NCBI GenBank assembly: GCA_964534705.1
Contig: CAZHPY010000046.1
Span: 1 to 12,475, forward strand
Direction: 5' to 3'
Length of the DNA: 12,475 nt
Source: CAZHPY01 sp964534705
Lineage (GTDB): Bacteria > Omnitrophota > Gorgyraeia > 2-01-FULL-45-10
Part shown: positions 5,437-12,450 of the stretch, piece by piece
How positions within the stretch are numbered: position 1 is the first letter of the stretch
Layout of the letters: the number at the start of each line of letters is the position of its first letter
Program-made: the position numbers and the translations under genes
The notes under the pieces: model-generated
Database searches by the model: none
Told to the model about the DNA's origin: nothing
What the model saw: only the letters and a program-made list of their open reading frames with translations

Positions 5437-7329
5437 TTACTTATTCTCTAATAACGACTTCAGGTCACCCGCATTCTTCTGAAGTAATTGCTTGAGCGCG
5501 CTTACACCTTGCGTCTTCACTTGCTCGGTGATATTAGCAACGTATGGCTTTATAAGGCCCAGAAGCGTTTCCTGGAAGCCGCCGAACTCAGGCTTTTCGA
5601 CTGTGCCTGTTATAGTAAATTTAAGGCTCGCGGGATCGATCTGGTTGAGCGCATCGCAAACGGCTGCTATCGGGATGAGCCCGACTACCGCAGCACCGCC
5701 CTGTTTCGGTCCTAGCGTCTGCCCTGTCAAAACAATGGAGTTTTTCGAATTTATAGCCTTGCCGGTTATCTTGGTACTGGAATCAAGCGTTATATACCCT
5801 TTGGTTATTTGAACAGGAAGTGAATCTTCATAGATAAAGCGCACGGCATTAAGGTCAACCTTATCAAGCTCTGCTTTAAAAACGGCTGTCTGTCCGGTCC
5901 TGGTAGTGCTTTTTGAAAATAACAACTCCAACTTACCTGCCCTGGCATTATCCTGGAATAGTTCTCCTCTTATATGCGCGCCGTCAAGCCTTGTCCCGTT
6001 CGCTGGATCAAAAGCGACACGCTTCAGGCCGACCCTTGCGTCTTTGATGTTTACGGGCCGGGCATTATGCGGCACGATATTTACACTGCCGTCAATATTC
6101 AGGTCCTTTATTTCAAATAGATACGTATCGGATGGCGTCTTAAAACTTATAAGCTTACCTTTTGGAAGGTCCTCCGTGACCCTCGCCACTTTTTTGCTGG
6201 CTTTCGCTTTTTCCTGGCCTTCTTTTGAGAAATTTTTCTTTACCTTTCCGTATATCTTGCCGAATAGGTCATGTTTTTCCTGGCCGCCCCTCCATAAACC
6301 CGCAATATCCGGCATCCCGCTTTCAGCTTTCTGGGTGTCAGCCTTGGACGCCGCCAGATTCTGTATATTAAAAGTGCCGTCGGATGCGCCTTCCATATCG
6401 ATCTCGGCGCCTTTCATATTTACAGTTGAAAAAACGAGCCGTTTCGAAAGAAGCGCAAGAGGACTTATGTGGACGGAGGCAGAGCCTACTCTTATTATGC
6501 GCTTGTCCGTGTTCTGCGGATCGAAGACTCTCAGCTCTTTCATCGATAATGAAAGCGTCAGCGGCCAGACGTTGATCCTCTCTACGGTTATCCTGGCGTT
6601 CCCGCTCTTATTAAGATTATCTATTATGAATGCGCTCACCATAGGGCTTACAATAAGCCCTACCACTACATGGATCACTATGAGCGTGATAATTATAATG
6701 GCAATACCGGCCACGTTAAGCCTCTTCATTATGCCGGTCTTCCCTGTAGTCGCTTTCGGTTTTATTATGGCTGCTTTTACCGCCTTACCTAGAGTGGAGG
6801 AAACACTAGGTCCTATGATATTGCCTGCTTTCGTTACCAACTTAAACCTTTGGGCCCATTTCGAGAAAGCGGAATCCTTCATCTTCGCCGAATATTTTGC
6901 GAGGATAGGCGCGCTGATATTTTTAGCAATGAAATATACCGGCACTGACAAAACCGCTGATAGGAAGAGTCCGCCGGCAACTGTCGTCCTGTTTACGTCC
7001 AGATACGCGATCACCGGGCAATTTGTCACCATTCGCCAGAATCCGATCAGGTAATTCGCTTTTTCCAGGAGATATAAGCCGGCCGTATCTCCTATCTTGC
7101 TTATTCCTAAAAGATATAATGCCTTGAAGGCGGGCAGGGTCAACAATGTCGCCATGCGGTTTACTTTGAATATAAAAAAGAACAGCGCCAGAAGAAGCGC
7201 TGTGGTGCCATTAAGCGGCGTGAAACCCAGGAACATCCCAAGGCAGACGCCGAAGGCGATCTCACGCGGTGATATGTTTGCTTCCAATATACCTATTATT
7301 TTTGCCGGCAGATTCAGGAATGATAGCAT
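5437..7329 (-). CDS. fused TIGR03546-TIGR03545 family inner-membrane/AsmA-like protein
   Basis: The protein has 630 residues. Residues 1 to about 190 match the TIGR03546 (DUF2062-related) type: membrane segments near 25-55, 60-80 and 118-140, and the motif FGVCLGMFLGFTPLNGTTALL. A further membrane helix at about 204-232 begins a large periplasmic part resembling TIGR03545 and AsmA/DUF748-like proteins: beta-rich segments (RITVERINVWPLTLSL, IDMEGASDGTFNI), a Lys-rich helical insertion at 350-385 and a closing IPIAAVCDALNQIDPASLKFTITG. The two families are usually encoded by adjacent genes; here they form one chain. AsmA-like proteins are tied to outer-membrane assembly or lipid transport, so an envelope role is a reasonable inference. 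GGAGG lies about 5 bases before the ATG at 7329. It heads a three-gene operon. Confidence 0.85.
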   Translation of the reverse strand: MLSFLNLPAKIIGILEANISPREIAFGVCLGMFLGFTPLNGTTALLLALFFFIFKVNRMATLLTLPAFKALYLLGISKIGDTAGLYLLEKANYLIGFWRMVTNCPVIAYLDVNRTTVAGGLFLSAVLSVPVYFIAKNISAPILAKYSAKMKDSAFSKWAQRFKLVTKAGNIIGPSVSSTLGKAVKAAIIKPKATTGKTGIMKRLNVAGIAIIIITLIVIHVVVGLIVSPMVSAFIIDNLNKSGNARITVERINVWPLTLSLSMKELRVFDPQNTDKRIIRVGSASVHISPLALLSKRLVFSTVNMKGAEIDMEGASDGTFNIQNLAASKADTQKAESGMPDIAGLWRGGQEKHDLFGKIYGKVKKNFSKEGQEKAKASKKVARVTEDLPKGKLISFKTPSDTYLFEIKDLNIDGSVNIVPHNARPVNIKDARVGLKRVAFDPANGTRLDGAHIRGELFQDNARAGKLELLFSKSTTRTGQTAVFKAELDKVDLNAVRFIYEDSLPVQITKGYITLDSSTKITGKAINSKNSIVLTGQTLGPKQGGAAVVGLIPIAAVCDALNQIDPASLKFTITGTVEKPEFGGFQETLLGLIKPYVANITEQVKTQGVSALKQLLQKNAGDLKSLLENK

Positions 7330-7373
7330 GCGTTCCTCCCTGGCCTTATTCGCTCGAATATCTTCATAGCCAT
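7314..7373 (-). CDS. possible 19-aa leaderless leader peptide (MAMKIFERIRPGRNACYHS)
   Basis: An ATG at 7373, exactly six bases after TGATATAAT, opens a 19-codon frame that ends in TGA at 7314-7316, 16 bases inside the next gene and in a different frame. The Shine-Dalgarno of the downstream gene lies within it. If translated, ribosomes would terminate just past the ATG at 7329, favouring coupled re-initiation. The peptide is basic and otherwise unremarkable. It may also simply be a short leader sequence that is never translated. Confidence 0.35.
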   Translation of the reverse strand: MAMKIFERIRPGRNACYHS

Positions 7374-7379
7374 GAGGTA

Positions 7380-7388
7380 ATTATATCA
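7380..7388 (-). promoter_or_regulatory. extended -10 promoter of the TIGR03546/03545 operon
   Basis: TGATATAAT, then TACCTC, then the ATG at 7373. The bases from TGTGATATAATTA to CTCATGGCTA nearly duplicate the sequence before the Smr gene start at 4227. It sits immediately downstream of the intrinsic terminator of the preceding gene, so transcription restarts here. Confidence 0.65.
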
Positions 7389-7395
7389 CATTTTA

Positions 7396-7429
7396 TGCAA
7401 AAACGGCGTCCCAATAAGAGACGCCGTTT
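7396..7429 (-). terminator. rho-independent terminator of the 1070-aa gene
   Basis: On the minus strand a perfect 10-bp stem (AAACGGCGTC with GACGCCGTTT; 7420-7429 and 7401-7410) with a 9-base loop is followed by a short U-run. It begins 22 bases after the stop codon of the large exported protein. Stem strength and the run of T are typical of an intrinsic terminator. Confidence 0.85.
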
Positions 7430-7450
7430 GAGTTGTAAATTAAGGGTTGA

Positions 7451-10400
7451 TTACGCTGCGGTGTAGATCTGCGCTGCGAGCTCATACAGCCTTCTAAGCT
7501 CTGTGCTATCGAATTTAGTAGCCTTGGGCAATATCAATATTATCCTTTTCTTTAACATGTCCTGTAAAGCTGCCAGATCTATCGGGCTGTCCGCTATCGC
7601 ATCATACAGGCTTTTGATCTTGTTAAGATCAGTATTTAGATATGCCATCATGCTAAGAGTAAGGGCTTCAAACACGGGCAAATAATCACCGGCCTCGGAA
7701 TCGTCTATAGCGGATATCCACGAGCCATCTATGCTCTCAAACATCTTAACATCAACACTTTCTTTCCTTGCGACAAGAAAAGCGCGATTCAGGGCCAATG
7801 TACCATTGCTGCGCAGGCCATGGATCTGGCTGACGAGATCTCTTGCGCTGGCGCGCTTTACCACCAGGTTAGGGAACAACTTTTTGCCGCTTGCGTCTGT
7901 CATAGACTCTATCTGGCTGATTGCCTTCCATACCGGCATCATCTGCGCTTTCTGGGTTTTTCCTATATCGTTCTCTATCCCTATAAAGAATAATTTTTCC
8001 TTATTCTCTGTCAATATGCGCAAGAGGCTGTCCCTGAAGTCCGTATTGCGGCCCTGCAGATCCTCGGAAAATCTGGCTGCAAATTCTTCCGTACTTCTCC
8101 TGCGTATCATGTCCTCAGGATTTACATCTACTTTTAATGGCGCGACCCGGACCAGCCTGCTTTCCACCCATGCGTAACTATTTTCGCCTTCCTCGCTCAT
8201 CCTAAGCGTCACAACACGGTAAGAATTCTTATCATCGAGCAGTTTTATTCCTTCCTGTCCGAATACATCGTTGTCACTAAGAAAGGTAACTGCGCCCTCG
8301 ACTTCGCCCCTTACATCAGCGGTCGTGAATAGCCTTTTGCCGGCAAAGATGTCAGCGGCGTCTTCGGGCCTGAGTGTTTCTATCAGCTTCTTTTCAACGT
8401 CGTCAAAGTTATAAGCCGGGCTGAGGTTTTTTGCTTTTTTTAGTCCGGCATTGGATAACAACCTCATGGAAGCGATGGCTCCGTTCCTGTGGAATGCCTT
8501 AGCCAGGGCGACATTCATAAAGGCCTCCGGGGCGCCGCTCGTTCCGAAAAAGACCTTCACTTTTCCATCGACCCTGCCCAATGAGGCCTGCAGCCCATGG
8601 ACAAACGTTCCGTCCTGGATGACTTTAATGCTCATCCCCTTGCCTTCCTTATCTGCGATGTCTATGGACTCTACAAGGCCTTCGAGAGCAGTATCATTTA
8701 TGGCGATATCCTGCAGGACTTTTAAACCGGCCTTATCTTCATCGCTCATTTTAAATTCTTTAGAGTACGTTTCGCAGCGTACCAGGAATTCCAATGTCAA
8801 TAGCCTTATCACATAATCCCTTAGCTCCTTTTCGCTCCTGGATACCCCCGAAGCAACCAGCTTCTGTATGACAGCGCTGTTCTCCTGGAGATTTCTATCA
8901 TATATGCCTTCCAAAGCCATTCGCTTAAACACTTTTAACCTGTTCGTTTCACGCGCCCTGCCAAGAAGTACAACCTCTATATTATCTATACCTGTGCTGT
9001 TGGCCTCCGCGATCCTCTGCAACTGATGCCTTATACTTGCCCCCAGCTCGATCATGTCATTCTCATCTATATATGGCCCCGGCTCCAGCGGTTCCCGTTC
9101 AAATTCCGCGACTTTTTCCTCCGGCACGTTGGTGATTATAGCTAGCGCATATACGTCCGGCGCGTTCCCAAGGAGCGCTGCATCGCCTTTTGCGCTTACA
9201 GCTATGGAGGTACCCCCTGCTTTGCCTTCCGCTGTGGCATTTGTATTTTCAATGACATCCAGGGCGATCGATACTACTTCCATCCCCTCTGCGCCTATCT
9301 CCTCGCCTCCGACAAAAGCATTCTCTATAGCATCCCTCAAACCGCCCTCAGATACCGTTACTATTATCCTGTACCCGGAAAGGTGAAAGACCACCTGTAT
9401 CTCTTCTTTGGCTAATCCGTCTGCGCCATCCTTTATGATCTTTACCTCGGACTTTGCGGTCAGGTCGCTTACCTTACCTCTGTAACCGTCCGCAACTACC
9501 GCGATCGCCGCAGCCATGGTCGCATTTGTGACCAGGCTATATTTGTCCAGGACATCCTGTGTCGGCATTTTTCCCGCTTTTACACCAAGCCTGGCTATCA
9601 TATCCCGGTTTACCTTCGTATCAAACCTGCCGACTGGCCCCCTGACCATCCCGTTTATTATCCTGGCCAATTCTTCGGAATGGATCCTTATAGTATCGAC
9701 CGCATCGAGCGACCTTCCGCGCGCCTTTAAAGCCTGGATATCATAATCTGTGAGCTTGAATTTGTAGTCCGAATTTAACAGGCTGTTAAGCTGCTTTATC
9801 GTCACTTTATCGCCGTTGATAGCGCGCTGTCTGGCATACTCTATTGAGGCACGGTGCGCGTCGCTTATCGTTACCATGCCGCGGGGAGCTATAGTATTGT
9901 CGGAATTATAAAACGATAGGGCTAATGCCGCTTCCTGGTGGGACAGGCCCAGTATGACCTCTAAAAGAGAATGCAAGACCGTCTGCGTTATAGCATTGCT
10001 TCCTGGCTTTGTGAAATGTTCTTCGAAAAATATTTTTGGTATATTTATGGAGAGAGCCCCTGTGGACTCGTCGTAAGTGACTACTTCCTGATAAAAATTA
10101 CCCTGGCTGGTCCTGAAACTGTTCTCATCTTTTAAGTCTATTAAATTTACTTCTATTTCGTGGAGGGGTTTACCTTTATAGAACGGGCTCCTGATCTTGA
10201 TATTCAGGTCGCGGAATGAGATCTGCCCTGTCAGCGCATCGGCGATCTTATCCAGGCCGTCTTTTTCTTCTTCAGTAAAGAACGTCGGCGGCGCTTTTGA
10301 CTGTATGATGTCCCTCATCCGGATCAATTCCTGCCGCGTCATATTTCGGCTAAAATTAGCCCTTATCCTCGCTATAAGATCATCGTATTCTGTCGATCCA

Positions 10401-10663
10401 ACGATAAGGTCGGGTGTCCCCGGAAATTTTAAAGTAGGCGCTTTGGGAGGATTTTTCTGCGATGCCAGATCGTCGTACTTTTGTGTCACCTCTGATCTAA
10501 CTGCTTCACTCCTGGCAGGGTTTATAGTCCCGCTTGCAATTGAAGGAGCAAGAGTGCTACCTGATGGATCTATATAAGTTTGTTCTGCGAACAGCTGGCT
10601 GGAAATAAACGTTGCTGCTAATATTGCGGATAAGGACTTAAGATATTTTTTATTAAACATCAA
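7451..10663 (-). CDS. large exported protein with a degenerate class II FBPase (GlpX)-like domain
   Basis: The protein has 1070 residues, with a signal peptide at 1-26 (NKK, hydrophobic stretch, LFA|EQ). Residues 90-345 form an unrecognised domain containing HSLLEVILGLSH (231-242). Residues of about 375-840 align by eye with E. coli GlpX: VTVSEGGLRDA (435-445), IALDVIENT (466-474; GlpX VDPIEGT), NAPDVY (500-505), FGTSGAPEAF (706-715; GlpX YGIGGAPEG) and RLFTTADVRGEVEGAVTF (777-794). Two insertions (about 575-594 and 608-676) enlarge the domain. E439, D469, E472, T474 and E713 match GlpX active-site positions, but the Lys29/Asp33 and Asp61 equivalents seem lost, so normal FBPase activity is doubtful. 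Residues 845-1070 are a separate domain (DIGKTQKAQMMP at 899-910, ISAIDDSEAGDYLPVFEA at 983-1000). The start has GGGAGG 6-7 bases upstream. It has its own promoter and terminator and is a single-gene unit. Confidence 0.85.
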   Translation of the reverse strand: MMFNKKYLKSLSAILAATFISSQLFAEQTYIDPSGSTLAPSIASGTINPARSEAVRSEVTQKYDDLASQKNPPKAPTLKFPGTPDLIVGSTEYDDLIARIRANFSRNMTRQELIRMRDIIQSKAPPTFFTEEEKDGLDKIADALTGQISFRDLNIKIRSPFYKGKPLHEIEVNLIDLKDENSFRTSQGNFYQEVVTYDESTGALSINIPKIFFEEHFTKPGSNAITQTVLHSLLEVILGLSHQEAALALSFYNSDNTIAPRGMVTISDAHRASIEYARQRAINGDKVTIKQLNSLLNSDYKFKLTDYDIQALKARGRSLDAVDTIRIHSEELARIINGMVRGPVGRFDTKVNRDMIARLGVKAGKMPTQDVLDKYSLVTNATMAAAIAVVADGYRGKVSDLTAKSEVKIIKDGADGLAKEEIQVVFHLSGYRIIVTVSEGGLRDAIENAFVGGEEIGAEGMEVVSIALDVIENTNATAEGKAGGTSIAVSAKGDAALLGNAPDVYALAIITNVPEEKVAEFEREPLEPGPYIDENDMIELGASIRHQLQRIAEANSTGIDNIEVVLLGRARETNRLKVFKRMALEGIYDRNLQENSAVIQKLVASGVSRSEKELRDYVIRLLTLEFLVRCETYSKEFKMSDEDKAGLKVLQDIAINDTALEGLVESIDIADKEGKGMSIKVIQDGTFVHGLQASLGRVDGKVKVFFGTSGAPEAFMNVALAKAFHRNGAIASMRLLSNAGLKKAKNLSPAYNFDDVEKKLIETLRPEDAADIFAGKRLFTTADVRGEVEGAVTFLSDNDVFGQEGIKLLDDKNSYRVVTLRMSEEGENSYAWVESRLVRVAPLKVDVNPEDMIRRRSTEEFAARFSEDLQGRNTDFRDSLLRILTENKEKLFFIGIENDIGKTQKAQMMPVWKAISQIESMTDASGKKLFPNLVVKRASARDLVSQIHGLRSNGTLALNRAFLVARKESVDVKMFESIDGSWISAIDDSEAGDYLPVFEALTLSMMAYLNTDLNKIKSLYDAIADSPIDLAALQDMLKKRIILILPKATKFDSTELRRLYELAAQIYTAA

Positions 10664-10717
10664 GTGCCTCCCTTTTTAGTCACTTAAAACAACGCAACAA
10701 TTACCTTACCATATCGT

Positions 10718-10723
10718 ATTATA
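10718..10723 (-). promoter_or_regulatory. -10 box of the 1070-aa gene promoter
   Basis: A perfect TATAAT on the minus strand lies 54 bases before the start codon at 10663. The -35 region about 17 bases further up (TTAGAA) is weak. The predicted leader of about 48 bases carries the Shine-Dalgarno GGGAGG. Confidence 0.5.
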
Positions 10724-10846
10724 GTATGTAAACTTTAAAATTCTAAATTTTTGCTATTTTAACTAATCGGATGGAATTATTTTGCGGCGTAAGACCCGGC
10801 TAGAACTATTTTTTTGTACCCTGACCCTAAAACTTCCATTTACAAT

Positions 10847-10865
10847 AAAAAATAGAACCGTCCCC
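10847..10865. repeat. REP-like arm AAAAAATAGAACCGTCCCC, partly palindromic with 10801-10816
   Basis: This motif is of the dispersed GGGGACGGTTCTATT type seen next to RAYT-like elements in other genomes (general knowledge). On the minus strand CTATTTTTT can pair with AAAAAATAG at about 10808-10816, while the outer parts have diverged, so this looks like a decayed copy. It lies in the 231-base gap between the TPR gene and the 1070-aa gene, which otherwise holds only the downstream promoter. Confidence 0.5.
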
Positions 10866-10894
10866 TTTATCTAAGAAGTGGGTATGGCTACAAA

Positions 10895-11521
10895 TTATTG
10901 ACTTTTTCCCGTGTCGTCTTTAAAAACCTGGATAAACTCCGGAGCAAGCTTCTTTCCCAGGCTTTGCGCCTTTTCGATATCCTTCCAGGCTTTTTTAGAA
11001 TCCTGGCTAAAATAATAAGTTATCCCCCTGTTGTAGTATGCATCAATATAACCGGGCTCTATGCTTATCGCTCTATCAAAGTCATTAACAGCTAGTTCAT
11101 ATTCACCCATTCTATAATATGCAAACCCCCGTTCGTTATAGGAAGGCGGATACACAGGGTTAAGCTTAACTGCGGCATTTAATTCGGTAATAGCTCCGGT
11201 CAACTCGCCCTTCATGCGATGATCGATCCCTTTAAATATATGAATTGCCGTCTCTGCCGCGATCTTATCGTTCAACGCATCCGTTATGATTCTTAAAGCG
11301 TTTTCGGCAGGCTGGCGATCGGGATCCAGCTCCAGACTTTTATGTAAATCCTTCTTCGCTTCCTCGAATTTGCCCTGCATAGCATATGCTAACCCGCTAT
11401 TATAGTGCTTATCCTCGAAATTTTGGGAATTGCAATATGCGGGAATAGGCCAGATAGCCCAAGCGGCTAAAATGGTTATCAGGAAAAATACTTTGAATTT
11501 TTTGTTCATATCGCATGCCAT
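10895..11521 (-). CDS. exported TPR-repeat protein
   Basis: The protein has 208 residues. A signal peptide spans about 5-30 (MNKKFKVFF, hydrophobic core, PAYC|NSQ); the Tyr before the Cys argues against a lipobox. Four tetratricopeptide repeats follow at about 39-72 (HYNSGLAYAMQGKFEEAKKDL), 94-126, 128-161 (YNERGFAYYRMGEYELAVNDF) and 162-192, with an insertion of about 20 residues after the first. TPRs form a superhelix for protein-protein binding, so this is a periplasmic scaffold or adaptor with unknown partners. The start is uncertain: ATG at 11521 gives MACDMNKK, while the ATG at 11509 gives a more typical signal peptide; neither has a good Shine-Dalgarno. It follows the coiled-coil gene by 35 bases and is probably co-transcribed. 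Confidence 0.85.
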   Translation of the reverse strand: MACDMNKKFKVFFLITILAAWAIWPIPAYCNSQNFEDKHYNSGLAYAMQGKFEEAKKDLHKSLELDPDRQPAENALRIITDALNDKIAAETAIHIFKGIDHRMKGELTGAITELNAAVKLNPVYPPSYNERGFAYYRMGEYELAVNDFDRAISIEPGYIDAYYNRGITYYFSQDSKKAWKDIEKAQSLGKKLAPEFIQVFKDDTGKSQ

Positions 11522-11556
11522 ATCCGAGCCTATCCCTTTACCCGACCCTAAAACAT

Positions 11557-11919
11557 TTATCTGCGGGTGCCCCTTCTCTGCTGCCTGGCGTCTCTGACAT
11601 CCTGCTTAAGGTCCTTGCGCAGATTTCTCATGTCCTGTTTGCTTTCTGCCCTTTCCTGAACATTTTCTCTGTGCGTTGCCTTCAACTGCTTCCTTAGTTG
11701 ATGCGCCTGTTCCTTATCGCCTGACTGCACTGCCGTATTTATCTGCTCTTTGATGGCTTTTTCCTCTTGCTTTGCCGCAGCGCTTTCTTCCTTCATTTCT
11801 TGCTTCTGTTCCTTTATTGCTTCCTTGTCTTCCCGTATTTCATTCTCTGCTAATATAAAAGCCGGGCTAACTAAAAAGATCAAAGCTGCTAATCCGATAC
11901 AAACCATTATTCTCTTCAT
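11557..11919 (-). CDS. exported charged coiled-coil protein, 120 aa
   Basis: A signal peptide at about 1-24 (MKRIMVCIGLAALIFLVSPAFILA|EN) precedes a mature chain of about 95 residues that is almost entirely Lys, Arg, Glu, Gln, Asp and Ala, with no Pro or Trp. It reads as one long helix or coiled coil, becoming strongly basic at its end (RDARQQRRGTRR). AGGAGG lies about 6 bases before the ATG. It sits between the HTH-like gene (53 bases upstream) and the TPR gene (35 bases downstream). No family is recognised. Similar small secreted charged helices exist in stress and metal-binding contexts, but nothing here specifies that. Confidence 0.78.
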   Translation of the reverse strand: MKRIMVCIGLAALIFLVSPAFILAENEIREDKEAIKEQKQEMKEESAAAKQEEKAIKEQINTAVQSGDKEQAHQLRKQLKATHRENVQERAESKQDMRNLRKDLKQDVRDARQQRRGTRR

Positions 11920-11972
11920 TTACTGCCTCCTTTATTTAACTAACCTTCATTCCCACAACCCAACCTATTCCT

Positions 11973-12209
11973 TTAATAATTAAAAAGATCTTTCAATGTA
12001 TAATTCTTTTTTGCGGCCTTGTTCAGTGCACCCAATATCTTACATTGCACATTCGGTGTCAAGCGCCTTCCTTTAACCGCTCGGCTTATCATCTTATATG
12101 TTATCTGCTCCGTTGAGTTCTCCACAAGATCATGAGGCTCTAGCCCATGCGCTACCATGATCTTCCCTATCGGCTGCTCGCCCAGATCCCTTTTTATCTC
12201 ATCTGTCAT
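11973..12209 (-). CDS. conserved HTH-like small protein, 78 aa
   Basis: This 78-residue cytosolic protein has helical segments arranged like a lambda-repressor-type HTH: QPIGKIMVAHGLEPHDLVENS (12-32), ITYKMISRAVKGRRL (36-50), TPNVQCKILGALNKAAKKNYTLKDLF (51-76). The central AVKGRRLTPNVQ looks like the turn and recognition region. I recall near-identical small proteins annotated as hypothetical in Planctomycetes-Verrucomicrobia and Omnitrophota genomes, but have no name for the family. DNA binding is an inference. The ATG at 12209 has no clear Shine-Dalgarno and lies 13 bases after the stop of the membrane-protein gene, so translation may depend on coupling. Confidence 0.78.
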   Translation of the reverse strand: MTDEIKRDLGEQPIGKIMVAHGLEPHDLVENSTEQITYKMISRAVKGRRLTPNVQCKILGALNKAAKKNYTLKDLFNY

Positions 12210-12222
12210 TTATTTAACGCTA

Positions 12223-12411
12223 CTATCTTGAAGCAAGGAACATATATAGCGCAAGCAAAAACATCACCGGCGAAGCTATCATGCTGACCCATAGCGGAAT
12301 AACTATTTTATCATTAACCACTACTTTTGCCTTAAATATCACTCTCAAAAGCTGCGCTATGGACATTATAAAGAATACCGCGGCTGCTACATTTAGTGCT
12401 GTGGTTTGCAT
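12223..12411 (-). CDS. small two-helix membrane protein, 62 aa
   Basis: This 62-residue protein has two membrane segments, about 5-25 (LNVAAAVFFIMSIAQLLRVIF) and 38-60 (IPLWVSMIASPVMFLLALYMF), joined by a short loop (KAKVVVNDKI). The ending is a short basic tail (ASR). GGAG lies about 7 bases before the ATG. Small inner-membrane proteins of this layout, often with a conserved PxWVS motif at the second helix, are widespread and uncharacterised. It is the first gene of the likely operon running to 10895. A TATAAT at 12426-12431 lies so close that its transcript would cut into the Shine-Dalgarno, so the true promoter may be further upstream, outside the window. Confidence 0.75.
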   Translation of the reverse strand: MQTTALNVAAAVFFIMSIAQLLRVIFKAKVVVNDKIVIPLWVSMIASPVMFLLALYMFLASR

Positions 12412-12430
12412 ATATGTCTCCGTTCATTAT

Positions 12431-12450
12431 ATAGGTGTCTGTCCCTATTT
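12431..12450. repeat. solo REP-like arm, identical to 3287-3306
   Basis: ATAGGTGTCTGTCCCTATTT is identical over 20 bases to the right arm of the inverted repeat at 3258-3303 plus flanking bases. No second arm is seen before the window edge, so it is either a half element or is cut by the edge. Confidence 0.75.

Noticed and set aside
5906..7054. 382-codon plus-strand open frame
   Set aside because: It is fully antisense to the TIGR03546/03545 gene, has no Shine-Dalgarno or promoter, and its composition is the usual hydrophobic mirror of a coding strand.
12426..12431. TATAAT as promoter for the two-helix membrane protein gene
   Set aside because: The expected start would fall within the Shine-Dalgarno (14 bases between the box and the ATG), fitting neither a leadered nor a leaderless transcript; kept only as a note.
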